A stretch of 64,000 bases of DNA from assembly GCA_030745755.1 (NCBI GenBank), contig JASLOA010000013.1:1-64000 (forward strand). The letters are read 5' to 3'. Shown here in pieces: positions 9,051 to 16,678 of this stretch. The stretch's first letter is position 1. Each line of letters opens with the position of its first letter. This DNA comes from Kiritimatiellia bacterium. Its GTDB lineage: Bacteria > Verrucomicrobiota > Kiritimatiellia > UBA8416 > JABMPJ01. A program made the translations under genes and the position numbers. The notes beneath the pieces are model-generated. The model saw only the letters and a list, made by a program, of their open reading frames with translations, did not search any database and was not told the origin of the DNA.

Positions 9051-10456
9051 TCCCTCCCCATCACAACCACTGTCTCGAAGCACGCGGTGCGTGGGAACAT
9101 ATCGAAGAGTTTGACTTCTTTGACCCGATACCCTGACGCGACGAGGGGGACCAGGTCGCGTGCGAGTGTATCCGGGGCACACGACACATAGACCAGCTCG
9201 CGGGGCGCATTGGCCGTCAACGCCTCGACCACTCGGCGATCCAATCCGGTCCGCGGGGGATCCACAATGGCCAGGGTGTCATCCAGCGGTGCAGTATCCA
9301 GCATCTCCTTCACCGCATACTCAACTCTCCCCTCTTCAAAAACCACATCCCTTTCTGGGCCTTCGGTTGCATCTCCCCCTCCCAGCATCTGCTCCACATT
9401 CTTCGCCGCACACGCAATCGCCCGCCCATCCGAATCAACGCCCCAGACGCGCTTGCCGGCCAGCCCCGCTGCCAGACCAAACACACCTACGCCACAGTAG
9501 AGATCCAAAACATGCCCGCAGTCCGAGCCCCCAAGGTGGCCGCGCACATATTCCACCACCAGGTCCGCCACACCCGGGTTGATCTGGTAGAATCCGCCGG
9601 CCGGAACAGTCAGATCCCCCAATACCGAATGCTCCGTCAGCTCACCGGACATCCGCTTCACCCCCCGGATCGACTCAAGCACCCCGTCCGCCTCGGTCCA
9701 ACGAAACGTGACTTCCGCGCTGCGGCGTAGGGACTGGAGGAACGAAGAGGGGGGAGTTTGAACCACGGAGGCACGGAGGCTCGGAGGAGAGGAAGAGGGA
9801 GGGATGTTCTGTGAATCCGTCGGCCCCGCGGGCGGGGCCATAGGATTCGCAGAACGTTGCTCCTGGGAGAGGGAGGAGGAAGGGACGTCGCCTCGCAGCT
9901 CCGCCAGGCGCGCGTTGATTGTCTCGTGTGCCAGAAGGCACCTCGGCACATCGAGCACGGAGTGGTTATTGGCTCCGACATAACCCAGCACCCGCTTCCC
10001 CTGGTAGGTGCCGCCATGCAGCCGGATCTTGTTGCGATAACCGAGCGCAAGGGGCGAGCCGACCGGCTCGGAGAACGGCACCTCGTCCAACTTCGCCATA
10101 CGCTTCAGCAACGACTCCAACTGCCGCTGCTTCATCCGCACCTCTTCCTCGTAGGCCATGTGCTGATACGCACAGCCCACACAAGGATAAGCCGGTGCAC
10201 CCTCTTCACTGCTCGCGCGCAGTGCCAGCGGACATGCCGGAGCGATGCGCTGCGGGGAGGGGTCCAGCACTTCCAGCAGCTGTGCATCGGCAAACCGCTT
10301 GTGCCGATGTGTCACCCGTACCCGCACCCGTTCGCCTTCAATCACGCCGGGAACAAAAACAACCTGGTTGGCATCTCGCCCAACCCCACGCCCCCGATAT
10401 CCGACGTCCTGGATGGTGAGTTCGAGGGTTTCTGTATCTGTCTTCTTCTTTGTCAT
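9047..10456 (-). CDS. rlmD: 23S rRNA (uracil-5-)-methyltransferase, RlmD/TrmA family, with repeat-encoded insert
   Basis: 469 residues. The N-terminal TRAM/OB domain (about 8-65) is followed by Fe-S-type cysteines C75, C92, C95 and C173. The SAM-binding motif is LDLYCGVGVFGLA, then VDPPRTGLD, and the catalytic cysteine is in YVSCAPDTLARD near the C-terminus. The family makes 5-methyluridine in 23S rRNA; RlmD rather than RlmC or TrmA is inferred from the cysteine set and TRAM domain. Residues about 191-246 (SSLSQEQRSANPMAP...PSLRASVVQTPP) have no counterpart in the family and are encoded by a repeat element kept in frame. Confidence 0.85.
   Translation of the reverse strand: MTKKKTDTETLELTIQDVGYRGRGVGRDANQVVFVPGVIEGERVRVRVTHRHKRFADAQLLEVLDPSPQRIAPACPLALRASSEEGAPAYPCVGCAYQHMAYEEEVRMKQRQLESLLKRMAKLDEVPFSEPVGSPLALGYRNKIRLHGGTYQGKRVLGYVGANNHSVLDVPRCLLAHETINARLAELRGDVPSSSLSQEQRSANPMAPPAGPTDSQNIPPSSSPPSLRASVVQTPPSSFLQSLRRSAEVTFRWTEADGVLESIRGVKRMSGELTEHSVLGDLTVPAGGFYQINPGVADLVVEYVRGHLGGSDCGHVLDLYCGVGVFGLAAGLAGKRVWGVDSDGRAIACAAKNVEQMLGGGDATEGPERDVVFEEGRVEYAVKEMLDTAPLDDTLAIVDPPRTGLDRRVVEALTANAPRELVYVSCAPDTLARDLVPLVASGYRVKEVKLFDMFPRTACFETVVVMGRE
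9760..9890 (-). repeat. Intragenic composite repeat inside the rlmD-like gene
   Basis: An AACCACGGAGGCACGGAGG arm (9760 onwards) is followed by a nested hairpin (about 9804-9857, with an inner GGCCCCGC/GCGGGGCC stem) whose outer ends read GATGTT and AACGTTGCTCC. The same parts occur in the intergenic elements at 11.7, 20.5, 25.1 and 27.2 kb. The element is translated as about 45 residues without a stop. Confidence 0.85.
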
Positions 10457-10503
10457 GTGTATTCACCTAGTGTGCCGATTGAGGAATCCGTGAAGTAAGT
10501 AAC

Positions 10504-10606
10504 TGTCATTCCGAGCGAAGCCGAGAGCCTGCCCTGAGCCTGTCGAAGGGAATCTCCTACTCACTGGGCGCCAAGGAGATCCCTCGGCAAGCTCGGGATG
10601 ACATCG
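10504..10606. repeat. CGAGCGAAG-type inverted pair (copy 1)
   Basis: The arms GTCATTCCGAGCGAAGCCGAG and CCTCGGCAAGCTCGGGATGAC are in inverted orientation; the left arm has an internal duplication (CCTGAGCCTGTCGAAGGGA). Confidence 0.8.
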
Positions 10607-10676
10607 TAAATCTAATCCGTTTGCGTATTAATCAATCACAACACTAGTATCTTGCCTTAGATCAGGGAGAAACTGA

Positions 10677-10834
10677 AGCGCCGAGATATCGGCGCCGAGA
10701 ATATAGGCCGGTTCCCGCAGCCCTCCTGCTGGTTCCTGTTACGGGGCCGCGACAGGGAAGTCGCAGGACCTAATGCCTGCCGCGCCGTAGCCCTTGGGCG
10801 AAGGCGGGTCTCGGCGCTACTGTCTCGGCGCTAC
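10677..10834. repeat. GCGCCGAGA inverted pair (copy 1)
   Basis: The left arm has GCGCCGAGATATCGGCGCCGAGA and the right arm TCTCGGCGCTACTGTCTCGGCGC. The same family lies at 12508-12640 and 18284-18410. Confidence 0.8.
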
Positions 10835-10841
10835 AATCTCT

Positions 10842-11519
10842 CTATCTTCCTCCGACTTCCGATTTCTGACCACCGACCTCCGAATCCATCCACAATCCCC
10901 GATTCACCACTCTCCCCAGCCCCATCCGATCACGCAACATCTTCAATAACTCAATTCCCACCACCCACGGTGAGCGATTCTTCCAGGTCGCGCTGCCGGG
11001 AATCATGCCCGGCGGTTTACCAAAATGCTCGCTTGCCCGCGCGGCGGTGCGGCGGATATGAAAGCGCGACGTGGCCAGCGCTATACGTGCCAGGTCCGCT
11101 CGCCCCTCCACAAGCTTCGCCAGCGAGGCGACCTCCGCATCTGTCCCGCGCATATCCAGATCAACGACTTCAACCGGCAGATCCAATCCGGCCTCGCTCA
11201 ACGCGGCGTTCAATCCGCGCAGCGCCCATTCGCCCATCGTGAGGTTCTGCTGATCCGGCCGTGACCAAGGCCCCTTGGTGTCGTCGTACGGTAGCAGTAT
11301 CCGGTCTGCCCGACCCCCCGCCACCAGCCAGTCCACCACTCCGCGCCCACGCTCACCGCCCGACCCGCCGGCCAGGATATACACGGCATCCAGATGCACA
11401 TCGGCCGGCAACCAGCTCTCCCGTGCCTCAAGCCACGCCGCGACAGGCCAGTGCAACAGGGCGGCAAGGGCGAGCAGCAGTGCGGCAGACAGAGCAAGAG
11501 TACGGGTTCGTTTCTTCAT
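10842..11519 (-). CDS. YdcF/SanA-like (DUF218) membrane-anchored protein
   Basis: 225 residues. An N-terminal membrane anchor (about 6-30) precedes a DUF218-type Rossmann-like domain with AVYILAGGSGGERGRG (about 46-60), an acidic middle and the conserved TSRFHIRRT near 150. The family (YdcF, SanA, ElyC) acts in envelope or polysaccharide processes, with poorly defined chemistry. The last 14 residues (DSEVGGQKSEVGGR) and the stop codon lie inside a heptamer array, so the native C-terminus has probably been replaced or extended by the repeat. Confidence 0.75.
   Translation of the reverse strand: MKKRTRTLALSAALLLALAALLHWPVAAWLEARESWLPADVHLDAVYILAGGSGGERGRGVVDWLVAGGRADRILLPYDDTKGPWSRPDQQNLTMGEWALRGLNAALSEAGLDLPVEVVDLDMRGTDAEVASLAKLVEGRADLARIALATSRFHIRRTAARASEHFGKPPGMIPGSATWKNRSPWVVGIELLKMLRDRMGLGRVVNRGLWMDSEVGGQKSEVGGR
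10849..10887 (-). repeat. Heptamer array forming the 3' end of the YdcF-like gene
   Basis: The units CGACTTC/CGATTTC/TGACCAC/CGACCTC/CGAATCC are in 7-bp register and are translated as the C-terminal tail of the YdcF-like protein. Confidence 0.8.
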
Positions 11520-11581
11520 AAACCGGCGCCAACTCTAGCACGCCGGGTCGAGAGTGACGGAGCAAAAAGCGGAGAGAAGAT

Positions 11582-12063
11582 CAACCACGAGGGATACCCG
11601 CCTTCGCTAAGGCTATCGCATGGCAGGCGAAGAACACGAAGAGGAGGGAGGGAGACTGCCCGCAGATCCCGCAGATGGACGCAGATGAGAGAGGAAGAGA
11701 GAGGAAGAGAAGAGAGGTGGATGTGGCGAGAACAGGCCCGGTCGGAATACCGACCGTCCCGATTCTCGCCACGTTGCTCCCCGGGCGCTTATCGCGCCCG
11801 GTGGGGGTACAGAGTGTGTCTGGACGCTGTGAGGAGAGGCTTGGACGAGAGTGGGTGTCGAGACTTCTCGTCGACAAATCTCGGGTGGTGCATTCCGGGC
11901 CGAGATATCGGCCCGGCGGATAACGTTGAGCGAATCGAGGTGCGGCGTATCCGCCGCGCCCGATTCGCTCAACATCTCCTTCTTTCTCCCGATTCTCCCG
12001 GATCTGCGTCCATCTGCGAGATCTGCGGGCAGTCTTTCCTGGCGGCGCTGTTCTCGTGGTGAT
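11582..12063. repeat. Large composite inverted-repeat element (about 480 bp)
   Basis: This fills the 11520-12073 gap; no gene is supported. The outer arms are AACCACGAGGG / GTTCTCGTGGT. Inside them is a 33-bp arm (11654-11686, units CGCAGATCCCGCAGATGGACG) inverted at 12002-12034. Between lie nested hairpins at about 11720-11780 (GATGTGGCGAGAA ... TTCTCGCCACGTTGCTCC, tip GGTCGGAATACCGACC), 11780-11800 (CCGGGCGC) and 11922-11976 (AACGTTGAGCGAATCG ... CGATTCGCTCAACATC). It uses the same GATGT/ACGTT hairpin ends as the 20.5-, 25.1- and 27.2-kb elements but has a different core. Confidence 0.85.
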
Positions 12064-12073
12064 GCGCACGGGC

Positions 12074-13384
12074 TTATATGTTTGCTGCCGCTGGTGGGCT
12101 GACCGCGTAGTCGCGGTACAGCCCGGGGTTGCCGGCCTTTCCTGCTTCCGCGGCGAGAATGATATTCGTCATCTCACGTGCTGTAACGTAGTGGAGTTGC
12201 CAGGCGGTGCCATCATTGAAATGCTGGTGCAGCGTTGCGTGCATGTCTGCCATTGATTGCCCCAGCAATACATCGCTGTTGGCGGGAACACACCCGTGGG
12301 TATGCAGCTTGGCGAATACCCAGTCAGGGCGACCCGCAACATGAATCCCGGTTCGCGCCCAGAGCCGCACTCGATCCGGCGTCGGAGGGTTTACTCCCGA
12401 GATCTCTCCATTCTCGATACGTGGAAGGAGGCCATACTTGCGGCGTGAGAAGTTGAGTGCGAGGGGACCCTGGATTAAGAGAAGAGAGGGATGAGATTCG
12501 GGAGACTGTAGCGCCGAGACAAAGCGCCGAGACTTCAGTTGTGCTTCGCACGACCCGTTGGCCTCGACCATCACACCCTCGTGTAGTCCACCCCCGGGCG
12601 AACTAAGATCTTGGCGCTTTGTCTCGGCGCTAAGGTCTCTTCCGCTTCCCTCCCCAGCAACCCTCACTCTCACTCCAGAATCATGCCCTCTCCCCTCCGG
12701 TCGATCTGACGCCCGGTAGATGCTGTTGACGGTGCGCGGTTGGGTTGGCGATGGGGCGGAGGGGAAGGTCAGGTCGGCATAGCATCCGGTCTCAGCCAGA
12801 ATACCCAATTCCTCATTCACCCCGCACCAATCCCCATCCGGCCGCGAATTACACAACGACCAGTTTCCATGAATGAACGCGTATACCGGAGATCGGAGAT
12901 CGGAGGTCGGAGGTCGGCAGTCCCCTCTTTCGCCCTCCGACCTCCGACTTCCGACTTCCGACTTCCGGCATCCCAGCATTCCATGCTCACGGTGCAGCAG
13001 ATCCCGGAACCGCACCAGTTTCTCGCGCAACCCTTCAGCGGTATCGTTGCGATGGTGGAGGTGGATTTCTACTTCGCCGCAGCCCTTCTTCATCAACTCG
13101 CCAAGGCGATCAAGGCAATACGGATCGTACTCTTCCTCGGGATAGAAAAACGTATGCTGGGGCAGGCGTCCGTCGGCATCACGAAACGGTTCTGCCATGG
13201 TGGGAAATTCCCGGAACCAGCGCTCCACATAGCTGCGCGCCGTTTCCTGGTCCGCTTCCCCGCGGTATGGCTCATAATGATCGCACACAGCCACGACAAG
13301 GTGGCGCACACCATCCACTCTCCGAGGACGCCTCAACAGCGACCCCAGATACCCCATCAACCACCGATCCATTCCCCGCAACAT
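12074..13384 (-). CDS. Polysaccharide-deacetylase-like protein with two repeat inserts
   Basis: 437 residues from the ATG at 13384; the frame is open further upstream to 13549, but conserved-looking protein starts near MDRWLMGYLGSLLRRPRRVD. Visible blocks are HLVVAVCDHYEPY, EVEIHLHHRND (possible metal-binding His), YAFIHGNWSLCNS, GCYADLTFPSAPSPTQP and FAKLHTHGC. These resemble uncharacterised deacetylase-like proteins of exopolysaccharide loci; the activity is inferred and uncertain. Two stretches are repeat-encoded: a heptamer hairpin (CRKSEVGSRRSEGERGD) and a GCGCCGAGACAAAG pair (ETKRQDLS ... KSRRFVSAL). The reading frame survives both, but function may be affected. Confidence 0.65.
   Translation of the reverse strand: MLRGMDRWLMGYLGSLLRRPRRVDGVRHLVVAVCDHYEPYRGEADQETARSYVERWFREFPTMAEPFRDADGRLPQHTFFYPEEEYDPYCLDRLGELMKKGCGEVEIHLHHRNDTAEGLREKLVRFRDLLHREHGMLGCRKSEVGSRRSEGERGDCRPPTSDLRSPVYAFIHGNWSLCNSRPDGDWCGVNEELGILAETGCYADLTFPSAPSPTQPRTVNSIYRASDRPEGRGHDSGVRVRVAGEGSGRDLSAETKRQDLSSPGGGLHEGVMVEANGSCEAQLKSRRFVSALQSPESHPSLLLIQGPLALNFSRRKYGLLPRIENGEISGVNPPTPDRVRLWARTGIHVAGRPDWVFAKLHTHGCVPANSDVLLGQSMADMHATLHQHFNDGTAWQLHYVTAREMTNIILAAEAGKAGNPGLYRDYAVSPPAAANI
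12508..12640. repeat. Intragenic GCGCCGAGACAAAG inverted pair
   Basis: The arm TAGCGCCGAGACAAAGCGCC (12508 on) and its complement ending CTCGGCGCTAAGG (12610-12640) are both translated within the deacetylase-like gene. Confidence 0.85.
12888..12968. repeat. Intragenic heptamer hairpin
   Basis: An array of GGAGATC/GGAGGTC units (12888-12917), a 16-base spacer, then the inverted array CTCCGAC/CTTCCGA (12934-12968). It lies wholly inside the deacetylase-like CDS and can form a stem of about 30 bp. Confidence 0.9.
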
Positions 13385-13688
13385 GATGGGGCCAAGCGTA
13401 ACGGAATCGCGAACCAGTCGAAAGCCGGAAGTCTGGGAGAGCGTTTTGCGATGGCTGGCTGTTTGGGTGGAGACTGTGTCAAGAACCCCGCGGATTATGG
13501 AGCGGCGATAGCACCCCGCCTGGCACGTTTTCGCCAGATTCGCGGGCACGAGCCCAGCTCACCTGTCGAAAACGCACCATCCGGGGCACTCTCACCACTC
13601 CATAATCCTCTAATCGGGGTTCTTGCCACGTTTGCCACACCGCGTCGCCCTGCGGGCGAACTGCGGTGTCGAATAGAGGAAGGGGCTC

Positions 13689-13712
13689 CTGAATCCTGAA
13701 TCCTGAATCCTT
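13689..13712 (+). repeat. TCCTGAA tandem heptamer
   Basis: Three copies of a 7-bp unit TCCTGAA plus a partial one; a different sequence from the TCGGAAG arrays but with the same 7-bp period. Confidence 0.8.
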
Positions 13713-13754
13713 ACTTGGGGTACACAGAATCTCGCCTTACCGACCTTTTCGGAC

Positions 13755-13849
13755 ATGCTCTGGCGGAGGCCAAGGGGCGGGTCCCTCGCTCCTTAGCGGT
13801 TTGGTATGCCAAACCGGTCGGGCGAGGTACCCGCCCCTTGGCCAGAGCA
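13755..13849. repeat. Large cruciform upstream of the sensor kinase
   Basis: GCTCTGGCGGAGGCCAAGGG and the following GCGGGTCCCTCGC are mirrored by GCGAGGTACCCGCC and CCTTGGCCAGAGC. The tip is the palindrome CGGTTTGGTATGCCAAACCG. It lies 45 bases before the kinase start and could act as a terminator for upstream transcription. Confidence 0.8.
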
Positions 13850-13894
13850 TTCTCTCCTGTTCAAGCCGCCCTTGAACCTCCACAATAGCGGCCG

Positions 13895-15691
13895 ATGCGA
13901 GTAAAGTGGTTTATCATTGCCTTGATACTGGTCGTACTGCCTGCTGCCATTCTCAGCACGCTGGCGGCGCGGGCGATCAGGCACTATGAACTGATCATGC
14001 AGGCTGAGCTGGAGCAGGACGCTTCACGCGTGCTCTCAGCCGTCGACAGCGCTGTTCGTGATAAGACCCTGCACGCGCTCGAGATGGTTCGTATCTCGCT
14101 GGCCTCCACGCTCACGCCGGACGCAGGCCCTGAAAAACTCACACCCATATCGCGCCGTATTGTGCGTGAGAATGAGATCATCTCAGATGTGTTCGCCTTT
14201 ATGAATCCCTGGGGCTTCCTTGCGACCTCCATCACGGATCCGCAAGACCCCGACACCTCAATCCGGCTCGACTTTCTCGTAAACGAACTGCGAGTTCGTT
14301 TACCCGCCGAAGCCCGAAGGGCGAAGGGGGGGCCTCCGCTCTCGGGCATCTCCTTCTTACAGAACGCGCGAGCCTACTACTTTGCTCCCATGCCCGGAAC
14401 CGCCAGCGTATGGGCCGGCTACGCGGCCGACCGCATGGCGCTTGATACGCTCCTGACACAATGCATCGAGGAACACACAGCCGGGGGGATGGTGCTGAGT
14501 TATGTGACCGACTCCCTGCGCAGCCCGAACGAGGATGTTGCGGATGTTGTGGTGTCCGACTCGCTTTCTCCCGAATCCCTGGCCGAAGCCAGGGCACGCG
14601 AGCGCGGTACGCCCGACCTGCCCATTCTCGCATCCACCTTTCTGGCGCCGCCACTCGACTCGATTGAGATTCTCGCGCAAGCCGCGCCGGGGATTGAGAT
14701 CCGGCAGATCGCAGCCGCACGCACCCGGCTCTATGCCTGGGGCCTCGCCATCGTGGTGACCTGGGTACTGATCGGCATCGGCATCGTGCTCCGCCAGACG
14801 GTTGTTGAGATCCACCAGGCCCGGCAGCGTGGTGAGTTCCTGCTCGGTGTCTCGCACGATCTGCGTACCCCGCTGGCCTCCATGCGCATGCTCGCCGAAA
14901 GCATGGCCCAGGGGAACGTCCGCAAACAGGAACAGCCGCGCTTCATGAATACGATTGTCTCCGAATGCGATCGACTGGCCCGACTCATCGAACGCGTACT
15001 CTACCTCGTGCGGTACGGCCAGGGCGCACTGGTGTATCATCGGCGTGACGTCGATATGGGTACAGTTCTCCAGAAGGCGGTGGCAGACATGAAGGCCCAT
15101 GCCCACAGCCTGCAACTCAAGATCGAGCCCGAGCTCCCCCACATCCAGGGCGACCGCTCCGCCCTTGCGCAGGTTGTGCTTAATCTGTTGGATAATGCGA
15201 TTAAGTATGGAAGGCGGATTGAAGGGGAGGGGAATGTAACCACAGAGAGCACAGAGAGCACAGAGAAAGAGGAGAGGTCGCCCGATTCTCGTGACATCTC
15301 TTTCCCCCTCCGTGCCTCCGTGCCCTCCGTGGTTAATCCCTCTTCCACAGACGACAAGTCTTCTCCTCCCACTCGCGTTGAGCTCACGATCGATACCGTC
15401 AGCCGCCGTCGCTATCTCTGGAGCCCGGCCCGCCGCTGGGTTCGGCTCACCGTGCGCGATTTCGGGATGGGCATTGCCAGGCATGAACAGCGCCGCATCT
15501 TTCAGCGCTTTTACCGCTCAAGCCGGGCGCACGACCGCAACGTCTCCGGCGTCGGCCTCGGCCTGGCCCTCTGCCGCCACGTCATCCGGAGCCACGGCGG
15601 CTGGATTGAGGTGGAGAGTGAAGTTGGCGAAGGCACGACGTTTAGAGTATACCTGAAGTGTGGGGAGGGAAGGGAAACGGGGGAAGATTAA
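13895..15691 (+). CDS. Sensor histidine kinase with repeat-encoded insert in the ATPase domain
   Basis: 598 residues. There are two transmembrane segments (about 5-27 and 277-300) with a periplasmic sensor region between. The HisKA motif GVSHDLRTPLASMRM places the phospho-accepting His at about 321. The HATPase has an N box (NLLDNAIKYG, about 430-437), a G1 box (VRDFGMGI) and a G2 box (VSGVGLGLAL). Between the N and G1 boxes, residues about 448-480 (TTESTESTEKEERS ... LRASVPSVV) are translated from an inverted CACAGAG/CTCCGTG repeat. It presumably phosphorylates the OmpR-type regulator encoded next. The stop codon lies in a 13-bp tandem repeat. Confidence 0.9.
   Translation: MRVKWFIIALILVVLPAAILSTLAARAIRHYELIMQAELEQDASRVLSAVDSAVRDKTLHALEMVRISLASTLTPDAGPEKLTPISRRIVRENEIISDVFAFMNPWGFLATSITDPQDPDTSIRLDFLVNELRVRLPAEARRAKGGPPLSGISFLQNARAYYFAPMPGTASVWAGYAADRMALDTLLTQCIEEHTAGGMVLSYVTDSLRSPNEDVADVVVSDSLSPESLAEARARERGTPDLPILASTFLAPPLDSIEILAQAAPGIEIRQIAAARTRLYAWGLAIVVTWVLIGIGIVLRQTVVEIHQARQRGEFLLGVSHDLRTPLASMRMLAESMAQGNVRKQEQPRFMNTIVSECDRLARLIERVLYLVRYGQGALVYHRRDVDMGTVLQKAVADMKAHAHSLQLKIEPELPHIQGDRSALAQVVLNLLDNAIKYGRRIEGEGNVTTESTESTEKEERSPDSRDISFPLRASVPSVVNPSSTDDKSSPPTRVELTIDTVSRRRYLWSPARRWVRLTVRDFGMGIARHEQRRIFQRFYRSSRAHDRNVSGVGLGLALCRHVIRSHGGWIEVESEVGEGTTFRVYLKCGEGRETGED
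14304..14333. repeat. Mini-palindrome with GCCC-GGGC tip inside the sensor kinase
   Basis: CCGCCGAAGCCCGAAGGGCG followed by AAGGGGGG is translated as LPAEARRAKGGPP in the periplasmic region of the kinase. It is related to the palindromes at 19870, 37696 and 41534. Confidence 0.6.
15237..15335. repeat. Intragenic ACCACAGAG/CTCCGTGGT inverted pair in the sensor kinase
   Basis: The arm TAACCACAGAGAGCACAGAG (15237 on) and the arm CCTCCGTGCC...CTCCGTGGTTA (about 15307-15335) flank a short spacer containing CCCGATTCTCGTGACATC. About 33 codons, in frame, in a conserved enzyme domain. Confidence 0.9.
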
Positions 15692-15760
15692 GGTGAAAGA
15701 TTAGGGTGAAAGATTAGGGGCGTTCTGTTGTGGGTCCTAATCTTCTACCCTAATCTCTCT
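15685..15760. repeat. 13-bp tandem repeat with inverted copy at the kinase stop codon
   Basis: Three units of AAGATTAGGGTGA type (15685-15723) contain the TAA stop. The complement CCTAATCTTCTACCCTAATC follows about 10 bases later, giving a stem-loop. Confidence 0.8.
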
Positions 15761-15797
15761 GTAGCTTCTCAATAAGTCCCTGAGAAACGAACTGTGT

Positions 15798-15873
15798 GTC
15801 ATCCCGAGCGAAGCCGAGGGATCTCAAGGCACTGGTAATGCTGGAGATTCCTCGACAAGCTCGGAATGACAAG
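15798..15873. repeat. CGAGCGAAG-type inverted pair (copy 2)
   Basis: TGTCATCCCGAGCGAAGCCG ... CGACAAGCTCGGAATGACA lies between the kinase and response-regulator genes; flanking TTCTCAATAAGTCC/GGACTTATTGAGAA extends the stem. Confidence 0.85.
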
Positions 15874-15931
15874 AAGGACTTATTGAGAAGTTACATCTCT
15901 CTCAGTCAAGGACCAGAAAGAGGAAGCGCCC

Positions 15932-16633
15932 ATGCCAGATAAAGAGAAGATCCTGATCGTTGAAGATGAAGAAGTCATCATGATGGGGTTGCGTGAGAAC
16001 CTTGCGGTGGCCGGCTATGAGGTGCTGGAAGCAACCACGGGTACTGAGGGGCTGGAGAAGGGAATTAAGCAGAGGCCGGATCTTATTCTGCTCGACCTCA
16101 TGTTGCCCGGCATGTCCGGCTACGAGGTCTGCCGGGAGCTGCGCGATAAGGGCATGCATATGCCTGTTATCATGCTCACGGCGCGGCAGGAGGATTTCGA
16201 TAAGCTGCACGGCTTCGAAATGGGGGCGGATGACTATGTGACCAAGCCCTTCAGCGTTGAGGAGCTGCTCGCGCGCGTACATGCCAACCTTATGCGCGGT
16301 GAGAGGCGTAAGGATCAAAGCGAGAACTTCGAGTTCGGCAACTTCATACTCGATATGGCGTCACGCCTGCTGAAGAAGAAGAACGGGAGTAAGGTCGAAG
16401 ATATCACGCTAACCAAGACCGAGTTCGATCTGCTGGCCTATTTCTGCGCCAACGAAGGCAAGGCCCTCTCGCGCGACACCGTCATGAACGATGTATGGGG
16501 AATGGAATACTACGGCACCCAGCGCTCGCTCGACAGTTTCGTGGCCGCACTTCGCCACAAGATCGAAACCGACTCATCCAAACCCAAGCATATTCTTACT
16601 GTGCATGGGGTGGGGTACAAGTTTGCGAGCTAG
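15932..16633 (+). CDS. OmpR-family response regulator
   Basis: 233 residues. The receiver has acidic pair E11-D12, phospho-acceptor D55 (LILLDLMLPG), T83 and K105 (VTKPF). The C-terminal winged helix has LTKTEFDLLAYF and the typical RSLDSFVAALRHKIE ... HILTVHGVGYKF end. It is the likely partner of the upstream kinase; a repeat pair separates the two genes by 240 bases, so cotranscription is plausible but not shown. Confidence 0.93.
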   Translation: MPDKEKILIVEDEEVIMMGLRENLAVAGYEVLEATTGTEGLEKGIKQRPDLILLDLMLPGMSGYEVCRELRDKGMHMPVIMLTARQEDFDKLHGFEMGADDYVTKPFSVEELLARVHANLMRGERRKDQSENFEFGNFILDMASRLLKKKNGSKVEDITLTKTEFDLLAYFCANEGKALSRDTVMNDVWGMEYYGTQRSLDSFVAALRHKIETDSSKPKHILTVHGVGYKFAS

Positions 16634-16678
16634 ACCCCGTCCGAAAAGGGGCCCTTTCGGGATTAGCGGGGTGTTTTG
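16634..16678 (+). terminator. Nested hairpin with T-run after the response regulator
   Basis: The outer stem ACCCCG/CGGGGT and inner stem CCGAAA/TTTCGG are followed by GTTTTG, directly after the stop codon. The remaining bases to the antitoxin gene show nothing recognisable. Confidence 0.55.

Larger units (their letters stand above)
10457..10841. other. Gene-free gap filled with repeats
   Basis: No plausible gene. It contains an inverted TCATTCCGAGCGAAGC/GCTCGGGATGACA pair (10504-10606) and a GCGCCGAGA/TCTCGGCGC pair (10677-10700 and 10807-10834) enclosing a small GCCGTAGCCCTTGGGCGAAGGC palindrome. Confidence 0.7.
13385..13894. other. Gene-free gap with palindromes
   Basis: No convincing gene. 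It contains a CACCGCGTCGCCCTGCGGGC palindrome (13641-13670), a TCCTGAA tandem heptamer (13689-13712) and a large cruciform (13755-13849) upstream of the sensor kinase. Confidence 0.6.

Noticed and set aside
11394..12062. Open frames across the 11.5-12.1 kb gap
   Set aside because: All run through inverted repeats and hairpins; their peptides are repeat translations.
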